In this document: positions 15,960-25,471 of the stretch, in pieces | Layout of the letters: each line of letters begins with the position of its first letter | Numbering within the stretch: the first letter of the stretch is position 1 | Source: Lachnospiraceae bacterium | GTDB taxonomy: Bacteria; Bacillota; Clostridia; Lachnospirales; Lachnospiraceae | NCBI GenBank assembly: GCA_015058015.1 | Contig: SVDM01000003.1 | Coordinates: forward strand, 1-64,000 | Direction: 5' to 3' | Length of the DNA stretch: 64,000 nucleotides | Position numbers and translations under genes: made by a program | Notes under the pieces: model-generated | Told to the model about the DNA's origin: nothing | Database searches by the model: none | What the model saw: only the letters and a program-made list of their open reading frames with translations

Positions 15960-16212
15960 AGTTTTTGCTTATGGGTTTTTTAAAAATAAAATCCACTGTT
16001 TTCAAGCATTACAGCGTTTTTTTAATCGATTTGGCAAAGGTTTTGCTTATGGGGAGAACCCATTTTGACATGGTTTTTAGAAAAAAAGAAATTGCTATCA
16101 GATTCTTGGAATGCAGATAAATAGAGGGTTTATGGCACCTTGTATTTGTTCTGAAAATTAATTTAAAATTGTTTTAATCGTAAGAAAAAGCCATAATGTT
16201 TCGCTTATGACC
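15960..16212 (-). promoter_or_regulatory. Upstream module 2 of the sortase-anchored protein gene
   Basis: The 460-bp gap before 15859 contains GCTTATGGG at 15967, GCTTATGGGG at 16045 and GCTTATGA at 16203 (plus-strand reading), with the same 78-bp spacing between the first two as module 1, and the shared block CGATTTGGCAAAGGTTTT at 16026-16043. Nearer the gene a hairpin TTGACGG-aatgc-CCGTCAA lies at 15895-15913. The gap also has to hold the plus-strand promoter for the channel gene at 16320. No gene is visible in it. Confidence 0.55.
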
Positions 16213-16319
16213 CGGATTTAAATCAGAGCGTCCATATAAAATAAGAATTGTTGATTATTTCTTCTCGCATATGATACTATGAGAAAAACAGGTATTCACA
16301 ACGAAGCGGGGGATTATTA

Positions 16320-17588
16320 ATGGACGCAAAGGAAAGAGTCAAAGAATTGAAACTTCGTAAGCACGCTACCGATCTTGCAACGTATATCAAGATTATGTTG
16401 AAATGGGGCGTGCTTGCTTTATTCACAGGAGGCATATGCGGAACTATCGGCGTAGGCTTCCACTACACCATAGCCTATGTTACGCAGTTTCGCGGTGAGA
16501 ATCCCTGGATTCTTTACTGTCTGCCTGTGGCAGGCCTACTTATCGTTCTGCTTTATCGCGGGGCGCATATGGAAGACGACGGCGGAACCAATACCATTAT
16601 TAATTCTGTCCGTTCTGCAGATAGAATTCCCATTGCCATGGCCCCCCTTATCTTTATCGGAACAGCTCTGACTCACCTGTGCGGAGGTTCCTCCGGTCGT
16701 GAGGGCGCGGCTCTACAGCTCGGAGGAAGTATCGCAGCCTTCCTGGGTCGATGTATTAAGCTTAAGAAAGATGATATTAAGGTTGTAACCATGAGCGGTA
16801 TGAGTGCTGTGTTCTCAGCCCTCTTCGGAACTCCCCTTACAGCGGCGGTATTCAGTATGGAAGTAGTAAATGTCGGCAATATGCATTACTCGTCTTTCCT
16901 GCCCTGTATTATTTCCTCTCTTACTTCTTCGGTTATAGCCAGCGTGCTGGGTGTAGAAAAAGAGGCTATGGCAGCTCCGGTTATAGATGATTTGCGACTT
17001 CTTCATATAGGTCAAGTTGTTATAATTGCGGTATGCTGCGCTTTGGTCAGCTATATCTTTGTTGAAACCATGCACCTTGTAGGCAAGACATATAAGAAAC
17101 TCTTTAACAATCAGTATATTCGAATCCTTGTAGGTTCAGCCCTGGTAATCGGCATCACATTGCTACTTGGTACCACCGACTACAACGGCGCAGGAATGCC
17201 CGTTATTGAACGAGCTATGCACGAAGCCGCCAGACCGGAGGCTTGGGCCATCAAGATTATTCTTACAGCCCTTACCTTAGGAGCCGGCTTTAAAGGCGGA
17301 GAGATCGTACCTTCCTTCTTTATCGGAGCTACCCTTGGTAATGTGGTGGCTACCCTAATCGGATTCGACATGGGCCTTGGTGCAGCCATCGGTATGATCT
17401 GCTTCTTCTGTGCAGTTGTAAACTGCCCAATTGCTGCCATACTCTTAAGTGTGGAGTTCTTCGGCGGCGGCAATGTGGCGCTGTTTGGAGTAGCTTGTGC
17501 CGTAAGCTATCTTGTATCCGGTTACAGCAGCCTCTACTCAAGTCAGAAGATTGTATATTCAAAGATTTCACCGACAACGAGAGAATAA
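16320..17588 (+). CDS. CLC-family channel/antiporter, CLC-F (fluoride) -like
   Basis: 422 residues, about 10-12 membrane segments. The gating glutamate is in GREGAA (E128). The canonical chloride motif GSGIP is absent; at that place is GGTNTII (88-94), and the fifth motif reads GFKGGEIVPSFFIGATLGN, close to the GFKGGE-TP-FFIGA pattern of the CLC-F fluoride/proton antiporters rather than GxFxP of chloride transporters. So fluoride export is the preferred reading; chloride transport remains possible. No fluoride (crcB) riboswitch could be recognised upstream. Ribosome site is GCGGGGG about 8 bases before ATG. Stands alone, convergent with the NSS gene. Confidence 0.8.
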   Translation: MDAKERVKELKLRKHATDLATYIKIMLKWGVLALFTGGICGTIGVGFHYTIAYVTQFRGENPWILYCLPVAGLLIVLLYRGAHMEDDGGTNTIINSVRSADRIPIAMAPLIFIGTALTHLCGGSSGREGAALQLGGSIAAFLGRCIKLKKDDIKVVTMSGMSAVFSALFGTPLTAAVFSMEVVNVGNMHYSSFLPCIISSLTSSVIASVLGVEKEAMAAPVIDDLRLLHIGQVVIIAVCCALVSYIFVETMHLVGKTYKKLFNNQYIRILVGSALVIGITLLLGTTDYNGAGMPVIERAMHEAARPEAWAIKIILTALTLGAGFKGGEIVPSFFIGATLGNVVATLIGFDMGLGAAIGMICFFCAVVNCPIAAILLSVEFFGGGNVALFGVACAVSYLVSGYSSLYSSQKIVYSKISPTTRE

Positions 17589-17630
17589 AATGGTTTATAT
17601 TCATTATGCGTTTTCTTGATTTCATACCTA

Positions 17631-17768
17631 ATTTGGCGCTGATGTAAATGGCCGAGCATCTACTATAATATTCCGGGACCGTAATGGGTTATGCAAGGGG
17701 TACCCATTAAGAACGCGAGTGGGTCGCGGAATGTTATAGTAGCTGCTCGGCCTTATATACCCGCCAAT
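17631..17768. repeat. Long palindromic element, copy B
   Basis: 138 bp with pairing ends (ATTTGGCG...CCGCCAAT) and arms GGCCGAGCATCTACTATAA / TTATAGTAGCTGCTCGGCC. Outside the tip it is about 90 percent or more the same as copy A in reverse orientation; at the tip it has only a few bases (TGCAT) where copy A has about 55 extra. It fills the convergent gap between the CLC gene and the NSS gene. Confidence 0.85.
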
Positions 17769-17799
17769 TACTATCTTATGTAATTCTACACGTCACGAG

Positions 17800-19308
17800 T
17801 TATGAAACTGACTCCTCAGCTTCTGCAGAAGCTACACCCTTCTTATTCCTATTAAGTACTCCTGAAGCAAGCACAACAATGAATGCTATAAGAGCAACTG
17901 CAAAACTCATCCAGCCGATAAACCTTGGCATGTTGGTGGGATCATAGAACATATCCCAGTAACCTTTAAGATATACTGCAACAATTATAAGGGGCAGTAT
18001 ATAGGACAGGTAGAATCTGAAGTTACCTTTGAACTTGAATCCTTCACCTGTATTAGTTTCCTTGGCAAAGTTCTCGTATCCCCAGCCATTCTTTCTGGTG
18101 GCAAAGAGCATAAATACAAGGCTTCCCAGAGGAAGAAGGTTATAAGATACGAGGAAGTCCTCCAAATCCATGATACCTGTTCCCTGGCCAAGAGGTTGAA
18201 TTCCCGATAATACATTGAATCCGAGAACTGCCGGCATAGACAGTACAAGGATTGCGATGATATTGAATATAACAGCCTTCTTTCTAGACCATCCCAAGCC
18301 GTCCATAAAGAAAGCAAGTATTGTCTCATAAACCGCAATAACAGTTGATAAAGCTGCAAATGTCATGAAGAGGAAGAACATAGTTCCCCAAATCTGACCT
18401 CCTGCCATGTTATTAAACACATTGGGAAGTGTAATGAATAACAATGATGGGCCTGCACCGGGCTCAACATTAAATGCAAAACATGCGGGAATAATAATAA
18501 GTCCTGCCATAATAGCAACCAGAGTATCTACTCCCACGATGTTAATACATTCTCCCGAAAGTGAACGGGACTTATCAAGGTAACTTCCGAAGATCTCCAT
18601 AGATCCAATACCGATACTTAAGGTAAAGAATGCATGGGTCATGGCAGCAAATACGCTTTCACCTATACCGTGCTCCACAAGCTTGCCAAAGTCAGGCATC
18701 AGATAGAACTTAAGTCCTTCACCGGCTCCGGGAAGCAGACATGAGTTAACTGCAAGTATCAGCATAAGAGCGATAAGAACTATCATCATTACTTTGGTTA
18801 CTTTCTCGATTCCGCCCTTTAAGCCCTTACCACAGATAAGGAAGGCAACAACACAGGATACAACAGTCCAAAGGATAAGCTGTCCCGGGTCTGCAAGCAT
18901 GTCGTTAAATTTATTGCCTACTGCCTCGGGAGCAAGGCCCCTTAATTCTCCCGTTCCCATCTTAACCATGTAATTAACCATCCAGCCGCATACCATGGTA
19001 TAGAACATCATAAGGACATAGTTACCAATAATTGCAATCCACTTGCCCCAGTGCCATTTCTCGCCCTTTTTCTCAAGAACATCAAAGGCCATTGCCATAC
19101 CTTGACCACTGCCTCGTCCCACAGCCATCTCGGTAATAATAATGGGTACTCCCAGTATTACCAGGAACAACAGATATATCAGAATAAACGCTGCTCCTCC
19201 GTACTGTCCGCAGATGTATGGGAACTTCCACACATTACCCAATCCTACGGCACAACCTGCCGAAACAAGGATGAATCCAAGTCTCGAACCAAATTTCTCT
19301 CTAGCCAT
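17800..19308 (-). CDS. Sodium-dependent transporter, NSS (neurotransmitter:sodium symporter) family
   Basis: 502 residues. N-terminal FGSRLGFILVSAGCAVGLGNVWKFPY (split by position 8-33) is the conserved NSS TM1 with its unwound GCAVGLGN sodium/substrate region; about 12 membrane segments follow. LeuT-type transporters import amino acids or similar amines with Na+. C-terminal tail is short and charged (NRNKKGVASAEAEESVS). Single gene, with the PrsA-like gene 109 bp upstream on the same strand and a terminator between. Confidence 0.93.
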   Translation of the reverse strand: MAREKFGSRLGFILVSAGCAVGLGNVWKFPYICGQYGGAAFILIYLLFLVILGVPIIITEMAVGRGSGQGMAMAFDVLEKKGEKWHWGKWIAIIGNYVLMMFYTMVCGWMVNYMVKMGTGELRGLAPEAVGNKFNDMLADPGQLILWTVVSCVVAFLICGKGLKGGIEKVTKVMMIVLIALMLILAVNSCLLPGAGEGLKFYLMPDFGKLVEHGIGESVFAAMTHAFFTLSIGIGSMEIFGSYLDKSRSLSGECINIVGVDTLVAIMAGLIIIPACFAFNVEPGAGPSLLFITLPNVFNNMAGGQIWGTMFFLFMTFAALSTVIAVYETILAFFMDGLGWSRKKAVIFNIIAILVLSMPAVLGFNVLSGIQPLGQGTGIMDLEDFLVSYNLLPLGSLVFMLFATRKNGWGYENFAKETNTGEGFKFKGNFRFYLSYILPLIIVAVYLKGYWDMFYDPTNMPRFIGWMSFAVALIAFIVVLASGVLNRNKKGVASAEAEESVS

Positions 19309-19374
19309 TTTACTCTCTCCTATTAACTAATTCTTTTTGATCTCTATTTTTCGGTTTAAACCGTTAAAGTGCCT

Positions 19375-19410
19375 TCACAAAAAATCGGGGCAACCTTTGT
19401 GGTTGCTCCG
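19375..19410 (-). terminator. Intrinsic terminator of the PrsA-like gene
   Basis: Minus strand: CGGAGCAACC-ACAA-AGGTTGCCCCG then ATTTTTTG; plus-strand span 19386-19410 for the stem. Confidence 0.85.
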
Positions 19411-19417
19411 ACATGTA

Positions 19418-20440
19418 TTATTTCTTGTCTGATACAATTGACATTGTTCTGTCGAACTTGACCTTGGACCATTCGCCCTCGTCTACCGTAAATTCGAATC
19501 CCTCTTTCCAGGGGTCTACAACGCTCTTGTATAACTCATCTTCTCTCTCTGAGATGATGCTCTTCTTCTTGTTCTCAGTTGCTTCTTTGTCATACTTAGA
19601 ATCAAGTCGAAGTACATAGAGGAACTTCTCAGTCTCAACCACATCTGAGTACTCCCCTTCTTTCAGCTTGTCGGCTGCTTCTATAACTTCTTTATCCATG
19701 GCGGTCTCATCCTTGCCGTAGGAGTATGTGGTAACTGTTCCGTTAACCTCCTTGGCAAGAGTCTCAAAGTCTCCGCCGGCTTTAACCTTGGCGAGAAGCT
19801 CTTTAACATCGGTACGAACCTTTGTTATCTCGTCTTCTGTCATGTTGGCTTCCGCACCGGAAGCATCTGTCTTGGTCTTTATATTAAATCTAGCATAAGA
19901 GAAAGTTCTCTGAGCAGCATCCGCATCAGACACATTCTGGTCTGCTCCCGCCTTGATAGCCTTGGACATCTTGGCCTGAACAGTATAAAGGCGAAGGGCT
20001 TCCACTACATCTTCTTCTCTTGTTGCCGCATAACCCTTAAGAGCTGAGCCGTTCTTTTCCATGAACTTCTTGGCCGTTTCCTTAATGGTGTTCATCTCTT
20101 CTTCGGTAATGGTTACCTTATACTCATCCTTGTGAGCGTCCAAAACATACATCTCTTTTAAGGTGTCAATAACTGACTTCTTAACGCTCTCGGACATGGT
20201 CTCTTCAGACTCACCGGTCTTCTTATTCCACATATCGTCACCAAAGTATGACTTATAATATGTGTCGTAGTTCGCCTGTTGCATTCTAAGCATAAAATTG
20301 GCAACTCCCATGGCTACTTTAGTCTCTCCCATGGTGGCCACAGTTGCGCTTGGATTAACGCTTGATGAGCAGCCGGTTATTAAAAGTGAAGCTGCAGTAA
20401 GCACTGCAAGCAGTCCACCTGCTAATCTCTTTCGAGTCAT
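19418..20440 (-). CDS. PrsA-like foldase lipoprotein
   Basis: 340 residues from ATG 20440 (AGGAGG 8 bases upstream; TTG 20446 is less likely). Lipobox LLITGC near residue 24. The body is highly charged and helical (SurA/trigger-factor-like N-terminal chaperone region) with ARFNIKTKTDASG... and a stretch GGDFETLAKEVNG...LKEGEYSDVVETEKFLYVLRLDSKYDK typical of a parvulin-like PPIase domain, although the usual parvulin strand order is weak. PrsA proteins fold secreted proteins at the outer membrane face. Its own strong terminator follows. Confidence 0.8.
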   Translation of the reverse strand: MTRKRLAGGLLAVLTAASLLITGCSSSVNPSATVATMGETKVAMGVANFMLRMQQANYDTYYKSYFGDDMWNKKTGESEETMSESVKKSVIDTLKEMYVLDAHKDEYKVTITEEEMNTIKETAKKFMEKNGSALKGYAATREEDVVEALRLYTVQAKMSKAIKAGADQNVSDADAAQRTFSYARFNIKTKTDASGAEANMTEDEITKVRTDVKELLAKVKAGGDFETLAKEVNGTVTTYSYGKDETAMDKEVIEAADKLKEGEYSDVVETEKFLYVLRLDSKYDKEATENKKKSIISEREDELYKSVVDPWKEGFEFTVDEGEWSKVKFDRTMSIVSDKK

Positions 20441-20550
20441 ATTCAATACTCCTCCTAACAGACATTACAAATTTAATATTTATGATATTCTTAACATCTG
20501 CAACCTTGATTTTTTATAATCACACGTTGCTATTATAGTCTCATTTTCAT

Positions 20551-23500
20551 CTATTTACAAGTGTCAATTATGCTATCCAGCATAGAATTCACAACTTCCT
20601 CACAGACCCCGATGATACCTGAATTCTCTGCTTCTTTGGTCTTTGGCGGACTGTAAGTAAAGAAAGGTTCTTTATCCGCCTTAAAGCCCATTCGACCCCC
20701 GAACTTGCCTATGAAATCCGGGATGTTCTCCGCATGAACCGCCGCACGCTCATACATGGTGATTTTAATATAGCGGTCCTTCTGGGCAATCTCTTTGATA
20801 TAAGCCTTGTGGGCCTTTGCCTTTAACTGCGCTATATCCATAAGATTCTCCACCGGCTTGGGCAGGTTGCCGAAACGGTCAATCAGTTCCGAATAGATAT
20901 CATCATATTCATCCCTGTCGGAAATATCGGCGATACGCTTATACATCTCGAACTTCTGAAACTCGCTGGCTATATACCTGTCCGGGATAAATGCATCCAC
21001 GTCCAGATCAATGGCGGTCTCAAAGTCTTCCTGCCTTACCTCTCCTTTTAGCTTGCCTATGGCATCATTAAGGAGCTTACAGTACATATCATATCCTACC
21101 GCAGACATATTGCCGCTTTGCTCCACGCCCAACAAATTACCGGCACCGCGGATTTCCAAGTCTCGCATGGCTATCTTTATTCCGGAACCAAGCTCCGTGA
21201 ATTCCTTGATGGCGTGAAGTCTCTTTTCCGCTGTCTCTTTAAGAAGCTTGTTTCTTCGATACATCAGATAAGCATAGGCATTTCTGTTGGAACGACCCAC
21301 ACGGCCGCGAAGCTGGTAAAGCTGGGATAAGCCCATATTCTCCGCATCATGGATAATGATGGTGTTGACATTTACGATATCCATTCCCGTTTCTATGATG
21401 GTGGTGGATACCAATACATCTATATCCCCGTTAATAAAATCGTACATTATATCTTCTAAAGTACGCTCGTTCGTCTGGCCATGGGCATACTCTACCCGTG
21501 CCTCCGGCACCATGGCGGCTATCCTGGCAGTGATATCGTCTATATCCTTAACCCTGTTGTATACGTAGTAGACCTGGCCTCCTCTGGAAAGTTCCCTGTC
21601 TATGGCCTCTCTCACCATCTCTTCGTCATATTCCATAACAAAGGTCTGGATAGGCATACGGTCCATGGGAGGCTCCTCAAGAACACTCATATCCCTGATT
21701 CCCACCAGAGACATATGAAGGGTTCTGGGAATGGGAGTTGCCGTAAGAGTTAATACGTCCACGTTATTACGAAGCTTCTTTATCTTCTCTTTGTGAGCCA
21801 CACCGAAACGCTGCTCCTCATCTATAATAAGGACTCCCAGGTCTTTGAATGTTACATCCTTGGATAATACTCTGTGAGTTGCTATTACTATATCCACACT
21901 GCCATTCTTTAGTCCTGCAATGGTCTTCTTCTGTTCCCCGGCTGTTTTAAACCTGCATAAGAGGTCTACTCTTACGGGAAAATCCTTCATTCTTTGCACG
22001 AAGGTGTTGTAATGCTGTTGGGCTAGGATAGTAGTGGGAACCAGATATACAACCTGCTTGCCTTCCTGTACTGCCTTAAATGCCACCCGAAGGGCTATCT
22101 CCGTCTTGCCGTAACCTACGTCACCGCAGACTAAGCGATCCATAATCTTGGTACTCTCCATGTCCCGCTTGGCAGCCTCAATGGCCAGGGTCTGGTCTTC
22201 TGTTTCCTCGTATGGAAAAGTCTCTTCGAATTCCTTCTGCCATACGGTATCGGGGCCGTACTCGAAGCCTTCTTTTGCTTGTCTTATGGCGTATAACTCC
22301 ACCAAATCCTCTGCCACCTGCCATACTGCAGCCTTTACCTTGGACTTGGTATTGCCCCATTCCGTGCCGCCCAACTTGTTAAGCTTAGGCTTTTTGGCAT
22401 CTGCACCGGCATATTTCTGCAATACCTCAAGCTGGGTTGCCGGAATAAAAAGATTATCTCCTTTGGCATACTCAATCTTTATATAATCCTTGGAGACATT
22501 GTCCACCTCTACCTTCTCAATACCCCGATATATTCCCAGACCGTGATTCTCATGAACCACATAATCTCCCGGGGTTATCTCCGCAAAGCTTCCTATGGTG
22601 GCACCGCTTATATGTCTCTTTTTCTTGGTCTTTTTCTTCTTGCCGAATATATCGCTTTCGGATATGACAACAAAGTTAATAAGGGGGTACTCGAATCCCC
22701 TTCGTAGGTTGCCGTAGGCCACCATGATCTCCCTTGGCTGTACCTCCCTGTCCATATTCTCTGAATAAAAGCTGTTTAGGTCGAATTCCCGCAGGTCCTC
22801 TGCAATACGTTTCGCTCTGGTGACCGACGGACATAAGAGTATAACCCTGCTGCCGGACTTCTTGTACTTGGCCAAATCCTTGGTAAGAAGCTCAAAGCTG
22901 TTGTTATAAGGGCTTATTGATTGACAGGAGATGTTGGAAACTGCCCTATACTCAAACTCCGTTCCCACGGAATCCAGGGTGGACATCGCCACACCCCGAA
23001 ATCTCTCGAACCTTGCCATTACTTCCTTGCGACCGTGGAGAAGCTCCATCTGGCCTTTTAAGATGCTTCCCCTCTCAAGACGATGAATCATGCTTTCTGC
23101 GAATTCCGTCTCCACTACCCGAAGTTTTTCTGAGATTCTGGCGGGTTCATCTAATATTATGATGGTATCTTCCCTAGGGAAATAATCCGCCAGGGTCTGA
23201 GTATTGTCATAGAAATAGTTGATATAAGCATCCGCATTGCCCGTCATACCTGTCTCGGTGAGTTCTTCCGCTATCTCAGCAACTGTGGTCTTAAGTCTGT
23301 TGGCCTCTTCCGTCTTGAAGGTCTCCCGAAAGACCTCTACCGCCTTCCCCGCCTCTTTCTTCATGCGGTCTGTGGCCTTCTTAATCCTGTCTTTATCCGC
23401 GATGATTTCCGTAGCGGGGTAGATATTTATCTCATCTAAGTTTTCTATGGAACGCTGTGTTGTAGCATCGTAGGTCCTTATGGTATCTATCTCGTCATCC

Positions 23501-24078
23501 CACAACTCGATACGAACCGGCATCTCCTCAGTAAGAGGATAAATGTCAATGATGCCTCCTCTTATGGAGAACTGCCCCGGGGCTTCTGCCTGGTAGTTCT
23601 TCTCGTAACCCAACATTACCAGATCTGCCCGTAGCGCCTCAACATCAATGATGTCCTCTATGTGAAGCTTTATTACGGAAGCCTTAATCACGTCTAAGGA
23701 TATCAGGGAATCCATAAATGCATCCACAGTTGTAAAAACCGTAATCTCTTCTTCTTCGATTAGGGCCTTGATGACGCTCATTCGCTCTCTTGTAATAAGG
23801 TTTCCGTGAACATCCGACTGGTAGAATATGAGATCCTTGGCAGGATATACGTAGGCATTCTTGTCAAAGAGTCTGTAATCCTCGTACATCTCCCGCATAT
23901 TGGTCTCGCTAAAAGAAGCAATGATTCTGTGGGAGAAACCATTGCTAAGTGTATATGCTATATGGGCTTTCTGGGAATCCACACAGCCGGTGATTCTTAC
24001 AAGCCCGCATGTTTTAACTTGTTTTTTAATGGAGGAGAGTTCTTCCATCTCCTCCATTGGTTTTGTAAAGCTCTTCAA
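20551..24078 (-). CDS. mfd: Transcription-repair coupling factor
   Basis: 1175 residues. UvrB-like N-terminal part, RNA-polymerase-interacting CarD-like domain (ITPGDYVVHENHGLGIYRG), RecG-like helicase with Walker A GDVGYGKTE, DEEQ box (LIIDEEQRFG), motif VI QLRGRVGRS, and the C-terminal TRCF domain. It displaces stalled RNA polymerase and recruits UvrA. The start is TTG 24078, directly after the pth stop, with GGAGA about 9 bases before; the encoded MKSFTKPMEEMEEL fits the family N-terminus better than the internal ATG 24057. Coupled with pth. Confidence 0.96.
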   Translation of the reverse strand: MKSFTKPMEEMEELSSIKKQVKTCGLVRITGCVDSQKAHIAYTLSNGFSHRIIASFSETNMREMYEDYRLFDKNAYVYPAKDLIFYQSDVHGNLITRERMSVIKALIEEEEITVFTTVDAFMDSLISLDVIKASVIKLHIEDIIDVEALRADLVMLGYEKNYQAEAPGQFSIRGGIIDIYPLTEEMPVRIELWDDEIDTIRTYDATTQRSIENLDEINIYPATEIIADKDRIKKATDRMKKEAGKAVEVFRETFKTEEANRLKTTVAEIAEELTETGMTGNADAYINYFYDNTQTLADYFPREDTIIILDEPARISEKLRVVETEFAESMIHRLERGSILKGQMELLHGRKEVMARFERFRGVAMSTLDSVGTEFEYRAVSNISCQSISPYNNSFELLTKDLAKYKKSGSRVILLCPSVTRAKRIAEDLREFDLNSFYSENMDREVQPREIMVAYGNLRRGFEYPLINFVVISESDIFGKKKKTKKKRHISGATIGSFAEITPGDYVVHENHGLGIYRGIEKVEVDNVSKDYIKIEYAKGDNLFIPATQLEVLQKYAGADAKKPKLNKLGGTEWGNTKSKVKAAVWQVAEDLVELYAIRQAKEGFEYGPDTVWQKEFEETFPYEETEDQTLAIEAAKRDMESTKIMDRLVCGDVGYGKTEIALRVAFKAVQEGKQVVYLVPTTILAQQHYNTFVQRMKDFPVRVDLLCRFKTAGEQKKTIAGLKNGSVDIVIATHRVLSKDVTFKDLGVLIIDEEQRFGVAHKEKIKKLRNNVDVLTLTATPIPRTLHMSLVGIRDMSVLEEPPMDRMPIQTFVMEYDEEMVREAIDRELSRGGQVYYVYNRVKDIDDITARIAAMVPEARVEYAHGQTNERTLEDIMYDFINGDIDVLVSTTIIETGMDIVNVNTIIIHDAENMGLSQLYQLRGRVGRSNRNAYAYLMYRRNKLLKETAEKRLHAIKEFTELGSGIKIAMRDLEIRGAGNLLGVEQSGNMSAVGYDMYCKLLNDAIGKLKGEVRQEDFETAIDLDVDAFIPDRYIASEFQKFEMYKRIADISDRDEYDDIYSELIDRFGNLPKPVENLMDIAQLKAKAHKAYIKEIAQKDRYIKITMYERAAVHAENIPDFIGKFGGRMGFKADKEPFFTYSPPKTKEAENSGIIGVCEEVVNSMLDSIIDTCK

Positions 24079-24660
24079 TTATTCGTCTCCGGTAAGTTTT
24101 CTGTTAAACACGTTCATGGCAGAGTCAATTCCTTCTGTAAGAATGCTTACAACTGCATCTGCCGCCCGCTCTATACCTGTCTCGGCAGCGGGTACTTCTT
24201 CCTTGCTAAATCTTGAGAGCACATATGCCGCCAGATCCATCTCGGGAGGCTTGGCACCTATGCCCACGCGGACCCTCATGAACTCCTCCGTTCCAAGAAG
24301 GTTAATTATGCTCTTCATACCGTTGTGTCCTCCGGCGCTGCCCTTCTTTCTGACCCTGATATTGCCGGGTTCAAGGGTAATGTCATCATAGATGACTATC
24401 AGTTCCGTAGGTACATCTATCTTGTAAAAGTGGGCTAATGAGGCTATGCTCTCTCCGCTTAAGTTCATGTAGGTCACAGGCTTTACCAAAAGAACCTTTT
24501 CTCCTTCAATAATGCCCTGACCGCAGTATGCCTGACCCTTTTTGGAGTTCATATCAATATGGTACCTGCTTGATAACACATCTGCCACATGAAAGCCCAT
24601 GTTGTGTTTTGTCTTGGCGTATTTTAGTCCGGGGTTCCCTAATCCGGCGATAATATACAT
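24079..24660 (-). CDS. pth: Peptidyl-tRNA hydrolase
   Basis: 193 residues, full family length. MYIIAGLGNPGLKYAKTKHNMGFHVAD holds the conserved N and catalytic H; KPVTYMNLSGES and VIYDDITLEPG carry the other active-site N and D; GSAGGHNGMKS follows. Recycles tRNA from prematurely released peptidyl-tRNA. The order glmU-pth-mfd is common in Firmicutes. 22 bp downstream of the glmU-type gene. Confidence 0.96.
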   Translation of the reverse strand: MYIIAGLGNPGLKYAKTKHNMGFHVADVLSSRYHIDMNSKKGQAYCGQGIIEGEKVLLVKPVTYMNLSGESIASLAHFYKIDVPTELIVIYDDITLEPGNIRVRKKGSAGGHNGMKSIINLLGTEEFMRVRVGIGAKPPEMDLAAYVLSRFSKEEVPAAETGIERAADAVVSILTEGIDSAMNVFNRKLTGDE

Positions 24661-24682
24661 ATTAATATCCTACCTTTTGTTT

Positions 24683-25411
24683 CTATCTTTTATTAAGAAT
24701 ATCCCCTGCAGCTTCTAACTGCTCCACAGTATTAACCCCTAAGATTTCCCTGTCATCATCCAGCTTTATGGCTCCCACTTTAAAGCCCTTCTCCCTGATG
24801 ACTGTTATTACGTCCGGAAGATAATACTCTCCCTGGGCGTTATCTGTGGTAAGAGAGTCAAGAGCAGCTTTTAACTCCTTAGCGTTAAATGCATACATAC
24901 CGGAGTTAATCTCCTTAATGGCTTTTTCTTTATCAGTGGCATCCTTGTCTTCCACGCTTCTTCTGAAGTTGCCTGCCGAGTCTCTTACAATGCGGCCGTA
25001 GCCTGTGGGATCATCCACCTTGGCAGAAAGAACCGTTGCATAGTATCCCTCTTCCTTGTGGATACTTATTACATCCTTTAAGGTTCTGCCCTTAATAAGG
25101 GGAGTATCTCCGCATAGGATTACCACATCCTCCACCTTATCAAGAAAATCCTTGGCGCACATAACGGCATGACCTGTACCCAGTTGCTCCTCCTGAAGGG
25201 CGTATTCCACCGCTCTGTGAATATTCTCTTTTACTCTGTCTGCCTGATAACCTATTACCAGACATACCTTCTCAATTCCCGCATCATGTACGGCATCTAT
25301 AACATATTCCGCCAAAGCCTTGCCATTAATGGTGTGTAAGACCTTGGGCAGCTCTGATTTCATTCTTGTTCCTTTTCCTGCGGCAAGAATAATTGCTCCT
25401 ATTTCACTCAT
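24683..25411 (-). CDS. GlmU-type N-acetylglucosamine-1-phosphate uridylyltransferase, single domain
   Basis: 242 residues. N-terminal nucleotidyltransferase signature LAAGKGTRMKSELPKVLH, then QLGTGHAV, CGDTPL, YGRIVR, NSGMYAF, all as in GlmU. Full GlmU is about 455 residues; the C-terminal left-handed beta-helix acetyltransferase is entirely missing, and the frame ends cleanly just before pth, so this is not a simple truncation by a frameshift. The acetyl transfer must be done by another protein, or this enzyme serves another sugar nucleotide. Followed by pth and mfd. Confidence 0.88.
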   Translation of the reverse strand: MSEIGAIILAAGKGTRMKSELPKVLHTINGKALAEYVIDAVHDAGIEKVCLVIGYQADRVKENIHRAVEYALQEEQLGTGHAVMCAKDFLDKVEDVVILCGDTPLIKGRTLKDVISIHKEEGYYATVLSAKVDDPTGYGRIVRDSAGNFRRSVEDKDATDKEKAIKEINSGMYAFNAKELKAALDSLTTDNAQGEYYLPDVITVIREKGFKVGAIKLDDDREILGVNTVEQLEAAGDILNKR

Positions 25412-25471
25412 AAAAACCTCCCCTTTCCTTTTCTCCCTTAATTCTAACCCAAAATACTTTACACGTAAAGA

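Noticed and set aside
16213-16319. Fluoride (crcB) riboswitch before the CLC gene
   Set aside because: No GGCGAUGG...CUGAUGA pattern is present.
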